From NCBI GenBank assembly GCA_050948865.1, contig JBMNEQ010000002.1, positions 186,001 through 250,000 of the forward strand: a DNA stretch of 64,000 nt, in the 5' to 3' direction. This document shows, one piece after another, positions 33,911 through 42,630 of the stretch. The translations under genes and the position numbers were made by a program. Positions within the stretch are counted from its first letter, which is position 1. Each line of letters begins with the position of its first letter. Under the pieces are notes generated by a model. It saw nothing but the letters and a program-made list of their open reading frames with translations, was not told the DNA's origin and did no database searches. Origin of the DNA: SKGN01 sp050948865. Its GTDB lineage: Bacteria; Bacillota_I; Bacilli_A; RF39; UBA660.

Positions 33911-34645
33911 ATGATAAAGAAAGTTGAAGGCTTAATTATTAGAGATTTAGATTATGGTGATACTAGTAAAATAATTTATCTCTTAACTAAAGAATATGGT
34001 CAACTTTCTGTTATAGCTAAAGGTGTTAAAAGCTTAAAAAGCAAATTAAGAGGAGTAACAATGAAACTAACTTATGGTTATTTTCATATTTATTATAAAG
34101 AAGATAAATTATCAATTTTAGCTGAAGTGGATGTAATTGATAATTTGTTAGTAATAAAAAAAGATCTTACTAGACTTAGTTATGCTTCTTTTATTTGTAA
34201 TTTAGTAGGACAAGTTATAAAACAGGCTAAAGAAGAAGAAAAGGAGGTAATTTATACTTCTTTTATTAATTCTCTTTTAAAAATAAATGAAGGTTATGAT
34301 CCTTTAGTTATAACAAATATTTTGGAATTTAAATTATTAGATTATTTAGGAGTAAAACCAATCATAGATAGATGCGTAAAGTGTGGTAATACAAATTCTA
34401 TTGTTACTATTTCTAGTAGGGATTCTGGTTTTTTATGTTCTAAATGTTATCAAAACGAAACTTTAATAAGCAGTAAGTCAATTAAGTTTTTACGAATGTT
34501 TTCTTACTTAGATATTGCTAAAATATCGAAGTTAAAAATTAGTGAAGAAGTAAAGCATGAAATAAATAATTTTATTAATATTTATTATCAAGAACATACA
34601 GGTTTATATTTAGATTCTAAAAACTTTTTAGAAGAAATAAAATAA
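33911..34645 (+). CDS. recO: DNA repair protein RecO
   Basis: Recombination mediator that helps load RecA with RecR, 244 aa. An N-terminal OB fold (VEGLIIRDLDYGDTSKII, LSVIAKGVKS) is followed by a helical domain. The zinc site near residue 157 has CVKCGN and CSKC. It starts four bases after yqzL. No terminator hairpin is obvious before the T-box promoter downstream. Confidence 0.94.
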   Translation: MIKKVEGLIIRDLDYGDTSKIIYLLTKEYGQLSVIAKGVKSLKSKLRGVTMKLTYGYFHIYYKEDKLSILAEVDVIDNLLVIKKDLTRLSYASFICNLVGQVIKQAKEEEKEVIYTSFINSLLKINEGYDPLVITNILEFKLLDYLGVKPIIDRCVKCGNTNSIVTISSRDSGFLCSKCYQNETLISSKSIKFLRMFSYLDIAKISKLKISEEVKHEINNFINIYYQEHTGLYLDSKNFLEEIK

Positions 34646-34691
34646 AGGCGGCATTTAATTATTTATAACATTTAAAAAAGTTGAATTATTT

Positions 34692-34935
34692 TTGACAAAT
34701 ATTTATAATTATGCTATTATAAAATTTAATTTTAAAAAGCAATGAAAAGAAATAGTAAATAATCCTCTTATCAATAGTGAATTGACGGTTAGTGGAAGTT
34801 AATGATAATGTTTATTGAACGTAGCTTGGAGCTTTTAAAGTAAATCTGCTATAAAGATAAAGAGTTGTATAGATTTCTATAAAATAAGGTGGTACCGCGT
34901 TATATCGTCCTTATATTATGGAAATCTTTTTTTTT
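34692..34935 (+). promoter_or_regulatory. T-box riboswitch 1 with its promoter
   Basis: A strong promoter (TTGACA 34692-34697, 17 bases, TATTAT 34715-34720) opens a leader of about 200 nt. Stem I base pairs AAAAGC (34735-34740) with GCTTTT (34831-34836). The T-box sequence AAGGTGGTACCGCG is at 34886-34899. AGATTTC pairs with GAAATCT before a T run at 34927-34935 as terminator. The specifier is uncertain: TGG at 34827-34829 is positioned like ATC in the ileS leader, but TGGT in the T-box predicts a tRNA with A73, unlike typical bacterial tRNA-Trp. Confidence 0.88.
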
Positions 34936-34957
34936 AAAAAATAAAGGAGGTAAAAAA

Positions 34958-34996
34958 ATGAAAAAAAATATTTATAGGAATAGACGATACCGGTAG
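34958..34996 (+). CDS. 12-codon leader ORF, rich in Arg and Tyr
   Basis: ATG 34958 sits behind a strong AAAGGAGG and encodes MKKNIYRNRRYR before TAG. It follows the T-box terminator and precedes overlapping hairpins. The composition (four Arg, two Tyr in the last seven residues) suggests a regulatory leader peptide. An alternative is the start of a decayed gene: one base fewer in the A run would give MKKIFIGIDDTG and a longer frame. Confidence 0.5.
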   Translation: MKKNIYRNRRYR

Positions 34997-35001
34997 AAGC
35001 G

Positions 35002-35097
35002 CTTGTAAATACGAAAACAAAGTAGATACAAGTGTTTTCCGATGCTTGTATCTACATAAAAAAAACTTATGTAGAAGAGGCATAAGTTTTTTTATTT
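35002..35097 (+). promoter_or_regulatory. Putative attenuator with mutually exclusive hairpins and terminator
   Basis: Four overlapping pairings can be drawn: CTTGTA 35002-35007 with TACAAG 35027-35032; an 11-bp perfect stem GTAGATACAAG 35022-35032 with 35045-35055; CTACATAA 35052-35059 with TTATGTAG 35067-35074; and a terminator AAAACTTATG 35062-35071 with 35081-35090 followed by T. Each excludes the next, as in classical attenuators. The M20 peptidase ribosome site follows directly. Confidence 0.5.
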
Positions 35098-35109
35098 GAA
35101 GGAGGAAAT

Positions 35110-36168
35110 ATGAAAAAGAAAATTATTCAAACTTTAGGCGATTTGATGAAATATAAAACAATAGAAGGAAATAGTAAGGATTTTGATAGAGCTTTTGATT
35201 ATATAAAAAAAGAAGTTTCTAAAACATTATTTTTAGTTGAGTATAAATTTAAAAATCAAAAAGCTCTAGTAATTAGTAATGTTAAAGAAAAGGTTTTAGA
35301 TATTATATTTTGCACACATATTGATATAGTTCCTGCTGATAATTATGAAATGAAAATTAGTGATGATGTAATCTTTGGAAGGGGAACATTTGATATGAAG
35401 GGTAGTTTATCTGTTTTACTTAATTTATTTAATAATCTTAAAACAGATAAAAAAGTTGCTTTATTTATTACTAGTGATGAGGAAGTTGATGGTTATTCAG
35501 CAATGAAATTATTGAAAATATATAAAACTAATTTAGCAATTATTCCTGATGGTGGCTCGAATTTTGATCTTATTGTAGAAGAAAAAGGTTTACTGCAATT
35601 AAAATTATCGATCAAAACTAAAGCGGCTCATGCTGCTGAATTGTATAAGGGAGAAAATGCTTTAATTAAATTAATTAAAATTTATGAAGAGTTAATAATT
35701 AAATACCCACTGCCAAAAAGTGAAACTGAATATATTACTTCTATTAATTTATCTAAGTTAGAAGGAGGGGATGCTTTAAATAAAGTCCCTGATTATGGTG
35801 AGATGATTTTAGATATTCGTTATACGTCTAAAGATAATGTGGAAGATATTATTAATTATATAAAAAGCCTTAATAAAAAGGTTGTAGTTCAAACTATTGG
35901 TTTTGGACCTTTATTTAAAACAAAAATAAATGAAGAAATAAAAAGATATATAAAGATTTGTGAAATGGTTTTAAGAAAAGAAGTTCAAATTAAAACATCA
36001 TCGATGGTGTCAGATGCTGTTTACTTTTCTAATTTAAATATTCCGACAATAATTATGAATCCTGTAGGGGGAAATGCTCATGGCCCAGAAGAATATGTTA
36101 CTCTATCTAGTTTAATAAAATTATATAAAATTTATGAAAAATTTTTGAAAAAGGAAGTGAAAAAATGA
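35110..36168 (+). CDS. M20 family metallopeptidase (DapE/ArgE type)
   Basis: Two-zinc amidohydrolase or dipeptidase, 352 aa. Metal ligands and catalytic residues are visible: CTHIDIVPADN (His, Asp), GRGTFDMKGS (bridging Asp), TSDEEVDG (catalytic Glu pair), DGGSN, the dimerisation-domain AAHAAEL, and GNAHGPEE (final His). The substrate could be an N-acyl amino acid or N-succinyl-diaminopimelate; the sequence does not decide. Its expression may depend on the T-box and attenuator upstream. It overlaps the acetyltransferase gene by four bases. Confidence 0.88.
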   Translation: MKKKIIQTLGDLMKYKTIEGNSKDFDRAFDYIKKEVSKTLFLVEYKFKNQKALVISNVKEKVLDIIFCTHIDIVPADNYEMKISDDVIFGRGTFDMKGSLSVLLNLFNNLKTDKKVALFITSDEEVDGYSAMKLLKIYKTNLAIIPDGGSNFDLIVEEKGLLQLKLSIKTKAAHAAELYKGENALIKLIKIYEELIIKYPLPKSETEYITSINLSKLEGGDALNKVPDYGEMILDIRYTSKDNVEDIINYIKSLNKKVVVQTIGFGPLFKTKINEEIKRYIKICEMVLRKEVQIKTSSMVSDAVYFSNLNIPTIIMNPVGGNAHGPEEYVTLSSLIKLYKIYEKFLKKEVKK

Positions 36169-36686
36169 ATTTAAATATTAAAAAAATAGAAATGTATAAA
36201 GACTTTAAAAAAGTTGTTCAAGTTTTTAAAGATCCACCATTTAGTGAAATATTAACAGAAAAGGAAATGATAGAGGAATTTAAATCTTATTTAGATAATG
36301 GGATATCTTATGGTTATTATAATAATAATAGTATATTAGGGTTTATTGGTGTTTTAAAAGGAGTTCAAAAGGGGCATCCTATAAATAAATATAATGCAGA
36401 GCAGGTGTTATATATTAATGGTATTGCTGTTTTAAAAGAATTCCGTAAAAAAGGAATTGCTACAAAACTTATGAATTATACTATAAAAGAAATAGATCTT
36501 TATAAATATTTAGCGATTTATTTAAGGACAAATTATCAAGGTTCAAAGATAAAAAATGTAGCTTTAAAAGCAGGTTTTGAAATCGTTAAAAAGGAAGGAA
36601 AAATAATAACTGAAGATGTTATTTTTAAAAGAAATAATGGGGAAATAGCTACAGATAAAAGAATGTTTATGTTAAAGAAACTTTAA
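36165..36686 (+). CDS. GNAT family N-acetyltransferase
   Basis: Acetyl-CoA-dependent acetyltransferase, 173 aa. Motif A is clear: LYINGIAVLKEFRKKGIATKL at about residues 85-105, with the RKKGIA pyrophosphate-binding loop. A late GFEIVKKEG strand fits motif B. The overlap with the M20 peptidase start/stop (ATGA) suggests a joint function, perhaps in amino-acid or peptide acylation and deacylation. Substrate unknown. Confidence 0.85.
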   Translation: MNLNIKKIEMYKDFKKVVQVFKDPPFSEILTEKEMIEEFKSYLDNGISYGYYNNNSILGFIGVLKGVQKGHPINKYNAEQVLYINGIAVLKEFRKKGIATKLMNYTIKEIDLYKYLAIYLRTNYQGSKIKNVALKAGFEIVKKEGKIITEDVIFKRNNGEIATDKRMFMLKKL

Positions 36687-36688
36687 AA

Positions 36689-36845
36689 TTGACAAATATA
36701 AATAAGTATAATAAACTATAAGTATAAGAAAACGATGACGAAGTTGGCACTTCTAAGTTATAGTTTAAAAAAGAGATTCTATGGAATAAATAAGGTGGAA
36801 CCGCGGGGAAACTCGTCCTTATATATTTTTTAGAATCTTTTTATA
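36689..36845 (+). promoter_or_regulatory. T-box riboswitch 2 (glycine) with ultrashort Stem I
   Basis: After TTGACA at 36689 the leader has a compact Stem I from 36713 to 36766: a nine-base basal helix (AAACTATAA with TTATAGTTT), a GATGACGAAG segment, and a tiny hairpin GAAG/CTTC whose loop TTGGCA (36744-36749) holds GGC, a glycine specifier followed by A. The T-box AAGGTGGAACCGCGG is at 36792-36806; TGGA fits the U73 of tRNA-Gly. AGATTCTA/TAGAATCT plus T run is the terminator. Confidence 0.85.
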
Positions 36846-36861
36846 AAAAAAGGAGATGAAA

Positions 36862-38250
36862 ATGGAAAAGTTAACAATGGAAAAGATAGTATCTTTTTGT
36901 AAGCAGTATGGCTTTATTTATCAAGGTAGTGAATTATATGGGGGGTTAGCGAACACCTTTGATTATGGTCCTCTTGGGATTGAATTAAAAGAAAATCTTC
37001 GTAAAGCCTGGTGGAAAAAGTTTGTTCAAGAAAATCCTTATAATGTTGGTCTTCAATCAGCAATTTTAATGAATCCAAAAATTTGGGAGGTATCGGGTCA
37101 TTTAAAACAAGCTACTGATCCTTTAATGGATTGTAAAAAATGTAAGGAACGTTTTAGGGCGGACAAAGTAATTAATGAATATATGAAAGAAAATAAGATA
37201 AATGATCAAGCGGATGGTTGGAATAATGAAAAGTTAATTAATTATTTAAAAGAAAAAAAGATTAAATGTCCTAAATGTCAGGCTTTTGATTGGACAGATA
37301 TTAGGGATTTTAATATAATGTTTAAAACCTATCAAGGGGTAACTGAAGAATCTCAAAATATTGTTTATTTAAGACCAGAAACAGCGCAAGGGATGTTTGT
37401 TAATTTTAAAAATATTCAGCGCAGTATGCGTCTTAAAATTCCTTTTGGAGTAGCCCAAACGGGAAAAAGTTTTCGTAATGAGATTACTCCTGGTAATTTT
37501 ATTTTTAGGACTAGGGAATTTGAACAAATGGAATTGGAATTTTTTTGTCAACCAGGAACAGATTTAGCTTGGTTTGATTATTATAAAAAGTTTTGTTTAG
37601 ATTGGTTAATAGATTTAGGAATAAAAAAAGAAAATCTTGATTTTCATGATCATTCTAAGGAAGAATTATGTCATTATTCAGTTGCGACAACTGATATTAT
37701 TTATCATTATCCTTTTGGTTGGGATGAATTATGGGGAATAGCGAATAGGACTAATTATGATTTAAAAAATCATTCTCAAGGTTCAAAAGTAGATTTATCA
37801 TATTTAGATCCAGAAACTAATGAAAAGTATTTTCCATATTGTGTAGAACCAGCTTTAGGATTAGATCGAGCTTTATTAGCTTTCTTATGTGATTCTTATT
37901 GTGAAGAAAAATTAGATAATGGTGAAACAAGAGAAATATTAAAACTTCATCCTTTTTTAGCCCCTTATAAAGTATCTGTTTTACCTTTATCAAAAAAGTA
38001 TCACCAAGAAAAAGCTTTAGAAATATATCATAAATTAACCAAAAGATTGATGGTTAGTTATGATGAAAATGGTAGTATTGGAAAAAGATATCGACGTCAA
38101 GATATAATTGGAACTCCTTTTGCTATTACAATTGATAATAATACTTTAGAAAATAATGAAGTAACAATTAGAGAGCGTGATACAATGGAACAAATAACTT
38201 TACCAATAGAAGAAATTGTTAATTATTTAGAAGAAAAAGTTTTATTTTAA
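36862..38250 (+). CDS. glyS: Glycyl-tRNA synthetase, single-chain (alpha2) type
   Basis: Class II synthetase charging tRNA-Gly, 462 aa. Class II motifs: motif 2 region GKSFRNEITPGNFIFRTREFEQMELEFF-type sequence (about residues 200-225) and motif 3 EPALGLDRALLAFL. A zinc-like CKKC...CPKC pair is in the N-terminal insertion. I chose ATG 36862 because ATG 36856 directly abuts the AAAGGAG site. Regulation by the glycine T-box upstream is consistent with the product. Confidence 0.96.
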   Translation: MEKLTMEKIVSFCKQYGFIYQGSELYGGLANTFDYGPLGIELKENLRKAWWKKFVQENPYNVGLQSAILMNPKIWEVSGHLKQATDPLMDCKKCKERFRADKVINEYMKENKINDQADGWNNEKLINYLKEKKIKCPKCQAFDWTDIRDFNIMFKTYQGVTEESQNIVYLRPETAQGMFVNFKNIQRSMRLKIPFGVAQTGKSFRNEITPGNFIFRTREFEQMELEFFCQPGTDLAWFDYYKKFCLDWLIDLGIKKENLDFHDHSKEELCHYSVATTDIIYHYPFGWDELWGIANRTNYDLKNHSQGSKVDLSYLDPETNEKYFPYCVEPALGLDRALLAFLCDSYCEEKLDNGETREILKLHPFLAPYKVSVLPLSKKYHQEKALEIYHKLTKRLMVSYDENGSIGKRYRRQDIIGTPFAITIDNNTLENNEVTIRERDTMEQITLPIEEIVNYLEEKVLF

Positions 38251-38331
38251 GTAAAATCTATTTAAAATTTAATTTATATGTGGTAAAATCTTTTATAGAT
38301 GATATTACTATAATAGATTTGGAGGGATAAA

Positions 38332-38742
38332 ATGGGTTTTAGTTTTAAAAAATTATTTTCCAGCGATGAAATAATTACTTCTAATTCTGATGAAGATGAG
38401 TTTTATAATATAAGTGTAGAAGAATCAATGGGGGAAAATGGTGAAGGAAAGAAAATGATTTTATTAGAACCACGGGCTTATTCTGAGTCGCAGCAAATAG
38501 CGGATCATTTAAAAAATCGTAATACAGTAGTAGTTAATTTAAAAAGAGTTACTGCTGATCAAGCAAAAAGAATTGTTGATTTTTTAAGTGGAACTGTTTA
38601 TGCGATTGGGGGAGATTTACAAAAAATAGGTGGAGGAATCTTTTTATGCACTCCAAAAAATATTACGGTTGATGGTAAAATTACTGAAGATGAAGAAAAA
38701 TCAAAAGTTCATGATAATAGTGATATTGATGTTGAATGGTAA
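38332..38742 (+). CDS. sepF: Cell division protein SepF
   Basis: FtsZ-binding, membrane-associated division protein, 136 aa. A short N-terminal amphipathic region (MGFSFKKLF) precedes an acidic linker and the SepF core: MILLEPRAYSESQQIADHLK, VVVNLKRVT, RIVDFLSGTVYAIGGDLQKIG. The order sepF-divIVA-ileS matches Gram-positive division clusters, although the ylmG and ylmH genes between them are missing. Confidence 0.95.
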   Translation: MGFSFKKLFSSDEIITSNSDEDEFYNISVEESMGENGEGKKMILLEPRAYSESQQIADHLKNRNTVVVNLKRVTADQAKRIVDFLSGTVYAIGGDLQKIGGGIFLCTPKNITVDGKITEDEEKSKVHDNSDIDVEW

Positions 38743-38800
38743 AAATATTAATCAAAGTAGAAAAATAATGCTAGAATAAGGCATAGTGTCGGGGTGAGAT

Positions 38801-39250
38801 ATGAAAAAATTTAATAAAACACTTCGTGGCTATAATCCTGAAGAAGTTAATGCTTTTTTGGATGAAGTTATTGGTCGAGTTGAAAAGATGGTTATAGAAA
38901 GAAGAAAAAATGAAAAACAAATGAGGGAACTTCTTTCTAAAGTTTCTAATTTAGAAGAACAAATAAATCGTTATAAAGCTTTAGAGGGAACGATGAACCA
39001 AACTATAGTTGCGGCTCAAGATAGTGGGGAACAAATAAGAAGATTAGCCAAACAAGAAAGAGATATGGTTGTTAATGAAGCGAGGAAAAATGCTAATCGG
39101 ATTATTAATGAAGCGTTAATGAGATCTGAAAAAATAGAATATCAAACTAGTATTATGCGAAAAAATATTTCTTTATTTAAAAAGAGATTAAGAGGGGTCA
39201 TTGAAAATCAATTAGAGATGATTGATGATATTGAAATTTTAGAAATATAA
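38801..39250 (+). CDS. divIVA: DivIVA domain protein
   Basis: Coiled-coil polar or septal protein, 149 aa. The N-terminal lipid-binding region has FNKTLRGYNPEEVNAFLDEV (about residues 3-22). The rest is a predicted coiled coil with heptad Leu/Ile and Arg/Glu/Gln. The gene starts behind GGGGTGAG and is followed immediately by the T-box leader of ileS. Confidence 0.94.
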   Translation: MKKFNKTLRGYNPEEVNAFLDEVIGRVEKMVIERRKNEKQMRELLSKVSNLEEQINRYKALEGTMNQTIVAAQDSGEQIRRLAKQERDMVVNEARKNANRIINEALMRSEKIEYQTSIMRKNISLFKKRLRGVIENQLEMIDDIEILEI

Positions 39251-39260
39251 AACAAATGAG

Positions 39261-39460
39261 GGAGACGGTTTTTTAATTAATTTAAAAGCGAGTTGGAACT
39301 GGTGAAAGCCAATAAAATTAATAAAAAATAGATCACTCCTGATGTTCCTTTTTAAAATAGTAGAAAAGGACGCTTAGCGTTATAAAAGAAAGTGCATAAT
39401 AGTTATTATGAACTAAGGTGGTACCGCGTTTTAACGTCCTTATTTAAGGATGTTTTTTTA
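39261..39460 (+). promoter_or_regulatory. T-box riboswitch 3 (isoleucine) upstream of ileS
   Basis: Canonical long Stem I: base GGAG (39261-39264) with CTCC (39336-39339), distal region GCGAGTTGGAACTGGTG, and specifier ATC at 39332-39334 followed by A. The T-box AAGGTGGTACCGCG is at 39415-39428, and TGGT fits A73 of tRNA-Ile. The terminator pairs ACGTCCTT with AAGGATGT and a T run. No separate promoter is obvious, so transcription may enter from divIVA. Confidence 0.93.
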
Positions 39461-39476
39461 TAGAAAGAGTGATAAA

Positions 39477-42400
39477 ATGGAAAAAATATTTGAAAGTTTA
39501 AGTAAAGAAAGAATAAATAAGGTTGAAGATAAAATAGCAGATTATTGGGAAGAAATTGATGTGTTAGAAAAATCTATTAGAAATAGGAAAAATAAACCTA
39601 ATTTTGTTTTTTATGAGGGTCCTCCTACGGCGAATGGGATGCCTGGTATTCATCATGTAGTAGCGAGAATTTTAAAAGATACTATTTGTAAGTATAAAAC
39701 GATGACCGGTTATCGGGTGATTAGAAAAGCAGGTTGGGATACTCATGGACTACCTGTTGAAATAGAAGTAGAAAAAGAACTTGGTTTAAAGAGTAAAGAT
39801 GAAATAGAAAAATATGGGATTAAGGAATTTAATGAAAAGTGTAAAGAATCTGTTTTTCGCAATGAAAAAGCTTTTGCTGATATGACTAAGAAGATGGGTT
39901 ATTTTATTGATTTAAAGAATCCTTATGTTACTTATCATAATGATTATATAGAAACTGAATGGTGGATTTTAAAAAGGTTTTATGAAGAAGGATATCTTTA
40001 TCAGGGTCATAAGATTTTACCTTATTGTGCAAGATGTGGAACAGGGATTTCAACGCATGAAGTTGCCCAAGGTTATAAAGAAGTAACTGTTGATAGTGTT
40101 ACTGTGGCGATGAAATTAGTTGAGGAGGATGTTTATTTTTTAGTTTGGACAACAACTCCCTGGACTTTAATTTCTAATGTTGCAATAGCAGTTAATCCTC
40201 ATGAAGATTATATAAAAGTAGAAAGTAAGGGTTATCATTTTATTTTAGCTTCTTCTTTAGCTGATAAGGTATTAGGTAAAGGTTATCAAGTTCTTCAAAC
40301 TTTTAAAGGAAAAGAATTAGAAGGAAAAAGATATGAACAATTAATTCCTTCTTTAAAAGTTGATAAAAAAGCATTTTATGTTACTTTAGGAGACTTTGTT
40401 ACTATGGAAGAAGGAACTGGTCTTGTTCATATTGCTCCTGCTTTTGGGGAGGATGATTATCAATTATCTTTAAAGTATGATTTACCTGTTTTAAATCCTG
40501 TTGGTGAAGATGGAAAGTTTAAAGAAGGTTTATGGGCTTTTAAATTTGTTATGGATGCTGATCAAGAGGTAATAAAATATTTAGAAGAAAATAATAAATT
40601 ATTTAAAAAACAAAAGTTAGAACATAATTATCCTCATTGTTGGCGTTGTTCAACGCCATTACTTTATTATGCTAAACCAAGTTGGTATATTGAAATGACA
40701 AAATTAAGAGATGATTTAATTAAAAATAATAATCAAGTTAAATGGGTTCCTAGTTTTGTTGGAGAAAAAAGATTTGGTAATTGGTTAGAAAATATTCAAG
40801 ATTGGGCTATTTCTAGAGATCGTTATTGGGGAACGCCATTAAATATATGGAAATGTGAATGTGGTCATATTGAAAGTATTGGTTCAAGGAAAGAATTAAT
40901 AGAAAAAGCAATTGAAGATATTGATATGACTATTGATTTACATCGTCCTGATGTTGATGATATTCATATTTTATGTCCAAAGTGTGGAAAAAGGGTGAGT
41001 AGAGTTAAAGAAGTAATTGATTGTTGGTTTGATTCAGGAAGTATGCCTTTTGCTCAATATCATTATCCTTTTTCTAATCAAGAAATATTTAAAGATCAAT
41101 TTCCAGCTGATTTTATATGTGAAGGAATTGATCAAACAAGAGGGTGGTTTTATTCTTTAATTGCGATTTCAACATTTTTAATGAAAGAAACACCTTATAA
41201 AAGTGTTTTAGTAAATGATTTATTACTTGATAAAGATGGGGGGAAGATGAGTAAATCAAAAGGAAATACTGTTGATCCATTTAAACTTTTTGAGGAATAT
41301 GGGGCTGATGTTTTAAGATGGTATTTATTATATGTTTCTCCTGTTTGGACTCCGACTAAGTTTGATTTAGAAGGTTTAAAAGAAGTGCAAGCGAAATTCT
41401 TTAATACTTATAAAAATACTTATACCTTTTTTGAGTTATACGCTAATACTGATGGGATAGATCCAAGAACTTTTTTTGTATCTTATAAAGACCTAAAAGA
41501 AATAGATAAATGGTTATTATCTAAATATAATAAATTAATAGAAAATGTTAGAAATTATTATGAAGAATATGATTTAACTAAGGTTGTTCGTTTAATTAGT
41601 GAATTTCTTAATGATGATTTTTCTAATTGGTATATTAGAAGAAATAGAAGACGTTTTTGGGCTAGTGAATTAGATTTAAATAAAAAAGCTGTTTATAAAA
41701 CTACTTATGAGGTATTAGTTGGTTTAACAAAATTAATTGCTCCAATTATTCCTTTTATCTCTGAAGATATTTATCAAAAATTAACTAAGGAGGTTTCAGT
41801 TCATTTAACTGATTTTCCGCTTGTTGATAAAAGTTTAATAAACGAAGTTATTGAAAAGAAAATGGATTTAGTTAGGGAACTTATTACTTTAGGACGTTTA
41901 GCTCGTGAAGAAGCTAAAATAAAGGTTAGGCAACCATTAAAAGAAGTTATAATTGAAGAAAAACATCAAATAATTATTAATGATTTAGTTTCTTTAATTA
42001 AAGAAGAATTAAATGTTAAAGAAGTGATTTATGTTAAGGATATTAGTTCTTATATGGATTATTTAGTTAAACCTAATTATAAGGTTGCTGGTCCAATTTT
42101 TGGTCCTAAAATCAAAGATTTAGCTAGAAGATTAAAAGATCTAAAAGAAGAAGAAGTTAAGAAGTTAAATAATGATGAAACTTTAAAATTAACAATAGAA
42201 AAAGAAGATTATATTTTAACAAAAGAATTAGTCGAGATTAAAATAGTAGCTAAAGAAGGCTTTAATGTCGGTATGAATAAAAATTTATTTATTATTTTTA
42301 ATACTAGTTTAAATCAAGACTTAATTGATGAAGGGATTATTAGAGAATTAAATTCCAAGGTTCAACAGTTAAGAAAAACTTATGATTTTAATGTAATTGA

Positions 42401-42572
42401 TCGTATTAATATTTATTATGATGGTAATAATGAGTTTGAAAATGCTTTAAATAAACATTTAGATTATGTAAAAAAAGAAGCTTTAGCAATAGAAGTCATA
42501 AAAAAGGATAATCTTTCTAAAAAATATGATTTAAATGGAATTGATGTTTATTTAGATGTTGAAAAAAGATAA
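39477..42572 (+). CDS. ileS: Isoleucyl-tRNA synthetase, type 2-like
   Basis: Class I synthetase, 1031 aa. The N-terminal ATP motif reads PPTANGMPGIHHV, the form seen in the eukaryote-like (type 2) bacterial IleS rather than PHYGH. KMSKSKGN (the KMSKS loop), GWDTHGLPVE, WTTTPWTL in the editing domain, and an anticodon domain with NWYIRRNRRRFW follow. The C-terminal zinc motif of type 1 enzymes is absent. I start at ATG 39477; ATG 39450 lies within the T-box terminator. Type 2 enzymes are often mupirocin tolerant. Confidence 0.95.
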   Translation: MEKIFESLSKERINKVEDKIADYWEEIDVLEKSIRNRKNKPNFVFYEGPPTANGMPGIHHVVARILKDTICKYKTMTGYRVIRKAGWDTHGLPVEIEVEKELGLKSKDEIEKYGIKEFNEKCKESVFRNEKAFADMTKKMGYFIDLKNPYVTYHNDYIETEWWILKRFYEEGYLYQGHKILPYCARCGTGISTHEVAQGYKEVTVDSVTVAMKLVEEDVYFLVWTTTPWTLISNVAIAVNPHEDYIKVESKGYHFILASSLADKVLGKGYQVLQTFKGKELEGKRYEQLIPSLKVDKKAFYVTLGDFVTMEEGTGLVHIAPAFGEDDYQLSLKYDLPVLNPVGEDGKFKEGLWAFKFVMDADQEVIKYLEENNKLFKKQKLEHNYPHCWRCSTPLLYYAKPSWYIEMTKLRDDLIKNNNQVKWVPSFVGEKRFGNWLENIQDWAISRDRYWGTPLNIWKCECGHIESIGSRKELIEKAIEDIDMTIDLHRPDVDDIHILCPKCGKRVSRVKEVIDCWFDSGSMPFAQYHYPFSNQEIFKDQFPADFICEGIDQTRGWFYSLIAISTFLMKETPYKSVLVNDLLLDKDGGKMSKSKGNTVDPFKLFEEYGADVLRWYLLYVSPVWTPTKFDLEGLKEVQAKFFNTYKNTYTFFELYANTDGIDPRTFFVSYKDLKEIDKWLLSKYNKLIENVRNYYEEYDLTKVVRLISEFLNDDFSNWYIRRNRRRFWASELDLNKKAVYKTTYEVLVGLTKLIAPIIPFISEDIYQKLTKEVSVHLTDFPLVDKSLINEVIEKKMDLVRELITLGRLAREEAKIKVRQPLKEVIIEEKHQIIINDLVSLIKEELNVKEVIYVKDISSYMDYLVKPNYKVAGPIFGPKIKDLARRLKDLKEEEVKKLNNDETLKLTIEKEDYILTKELVEIKIVAKEGFNVGMNKNLFIIFNTSLNQDLIDEGIIRELNSKVQQLRKTYDFNVIDRINIYYDGNNEFENALNKHLDYVKKEALAIEVIKKDNLSKKYDLNGIDVYLDVEKR

Positions 42573-42598
42573 AATTTAATTTTAATTATTGTTTTAAA

Positions 42599-42630
42599 AA
42601 AAGACTGAGTAAAATACTCAATCTTTTTTA
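42599..42630. terminator. Bidirectional terminator between ileS and pilB
   Basis: AAAGACTGAGT pairs with ACTCAATCTTT with one G-T/A mismatch, loop AAAAT, flanked by A and T runs so that it can serve both converging genes. Confidence 0.75.

Noticed and set aside
34961..35096. A +1-frame reading that would encode MKKIFIGIDDTG and continue for about 45 codons.
   Set aside because: It needs a one-base deletion in the A run, matches no family that I can name, and the region has overlapping perfect stems better explained as RNA structure. Kept only as an alternative.
38251..38291. A short direct repeat GTAAAATCT between glyS and sepF.
   Set aside because: Nine bases in very AT-rich DNA with no other support; probably chance.
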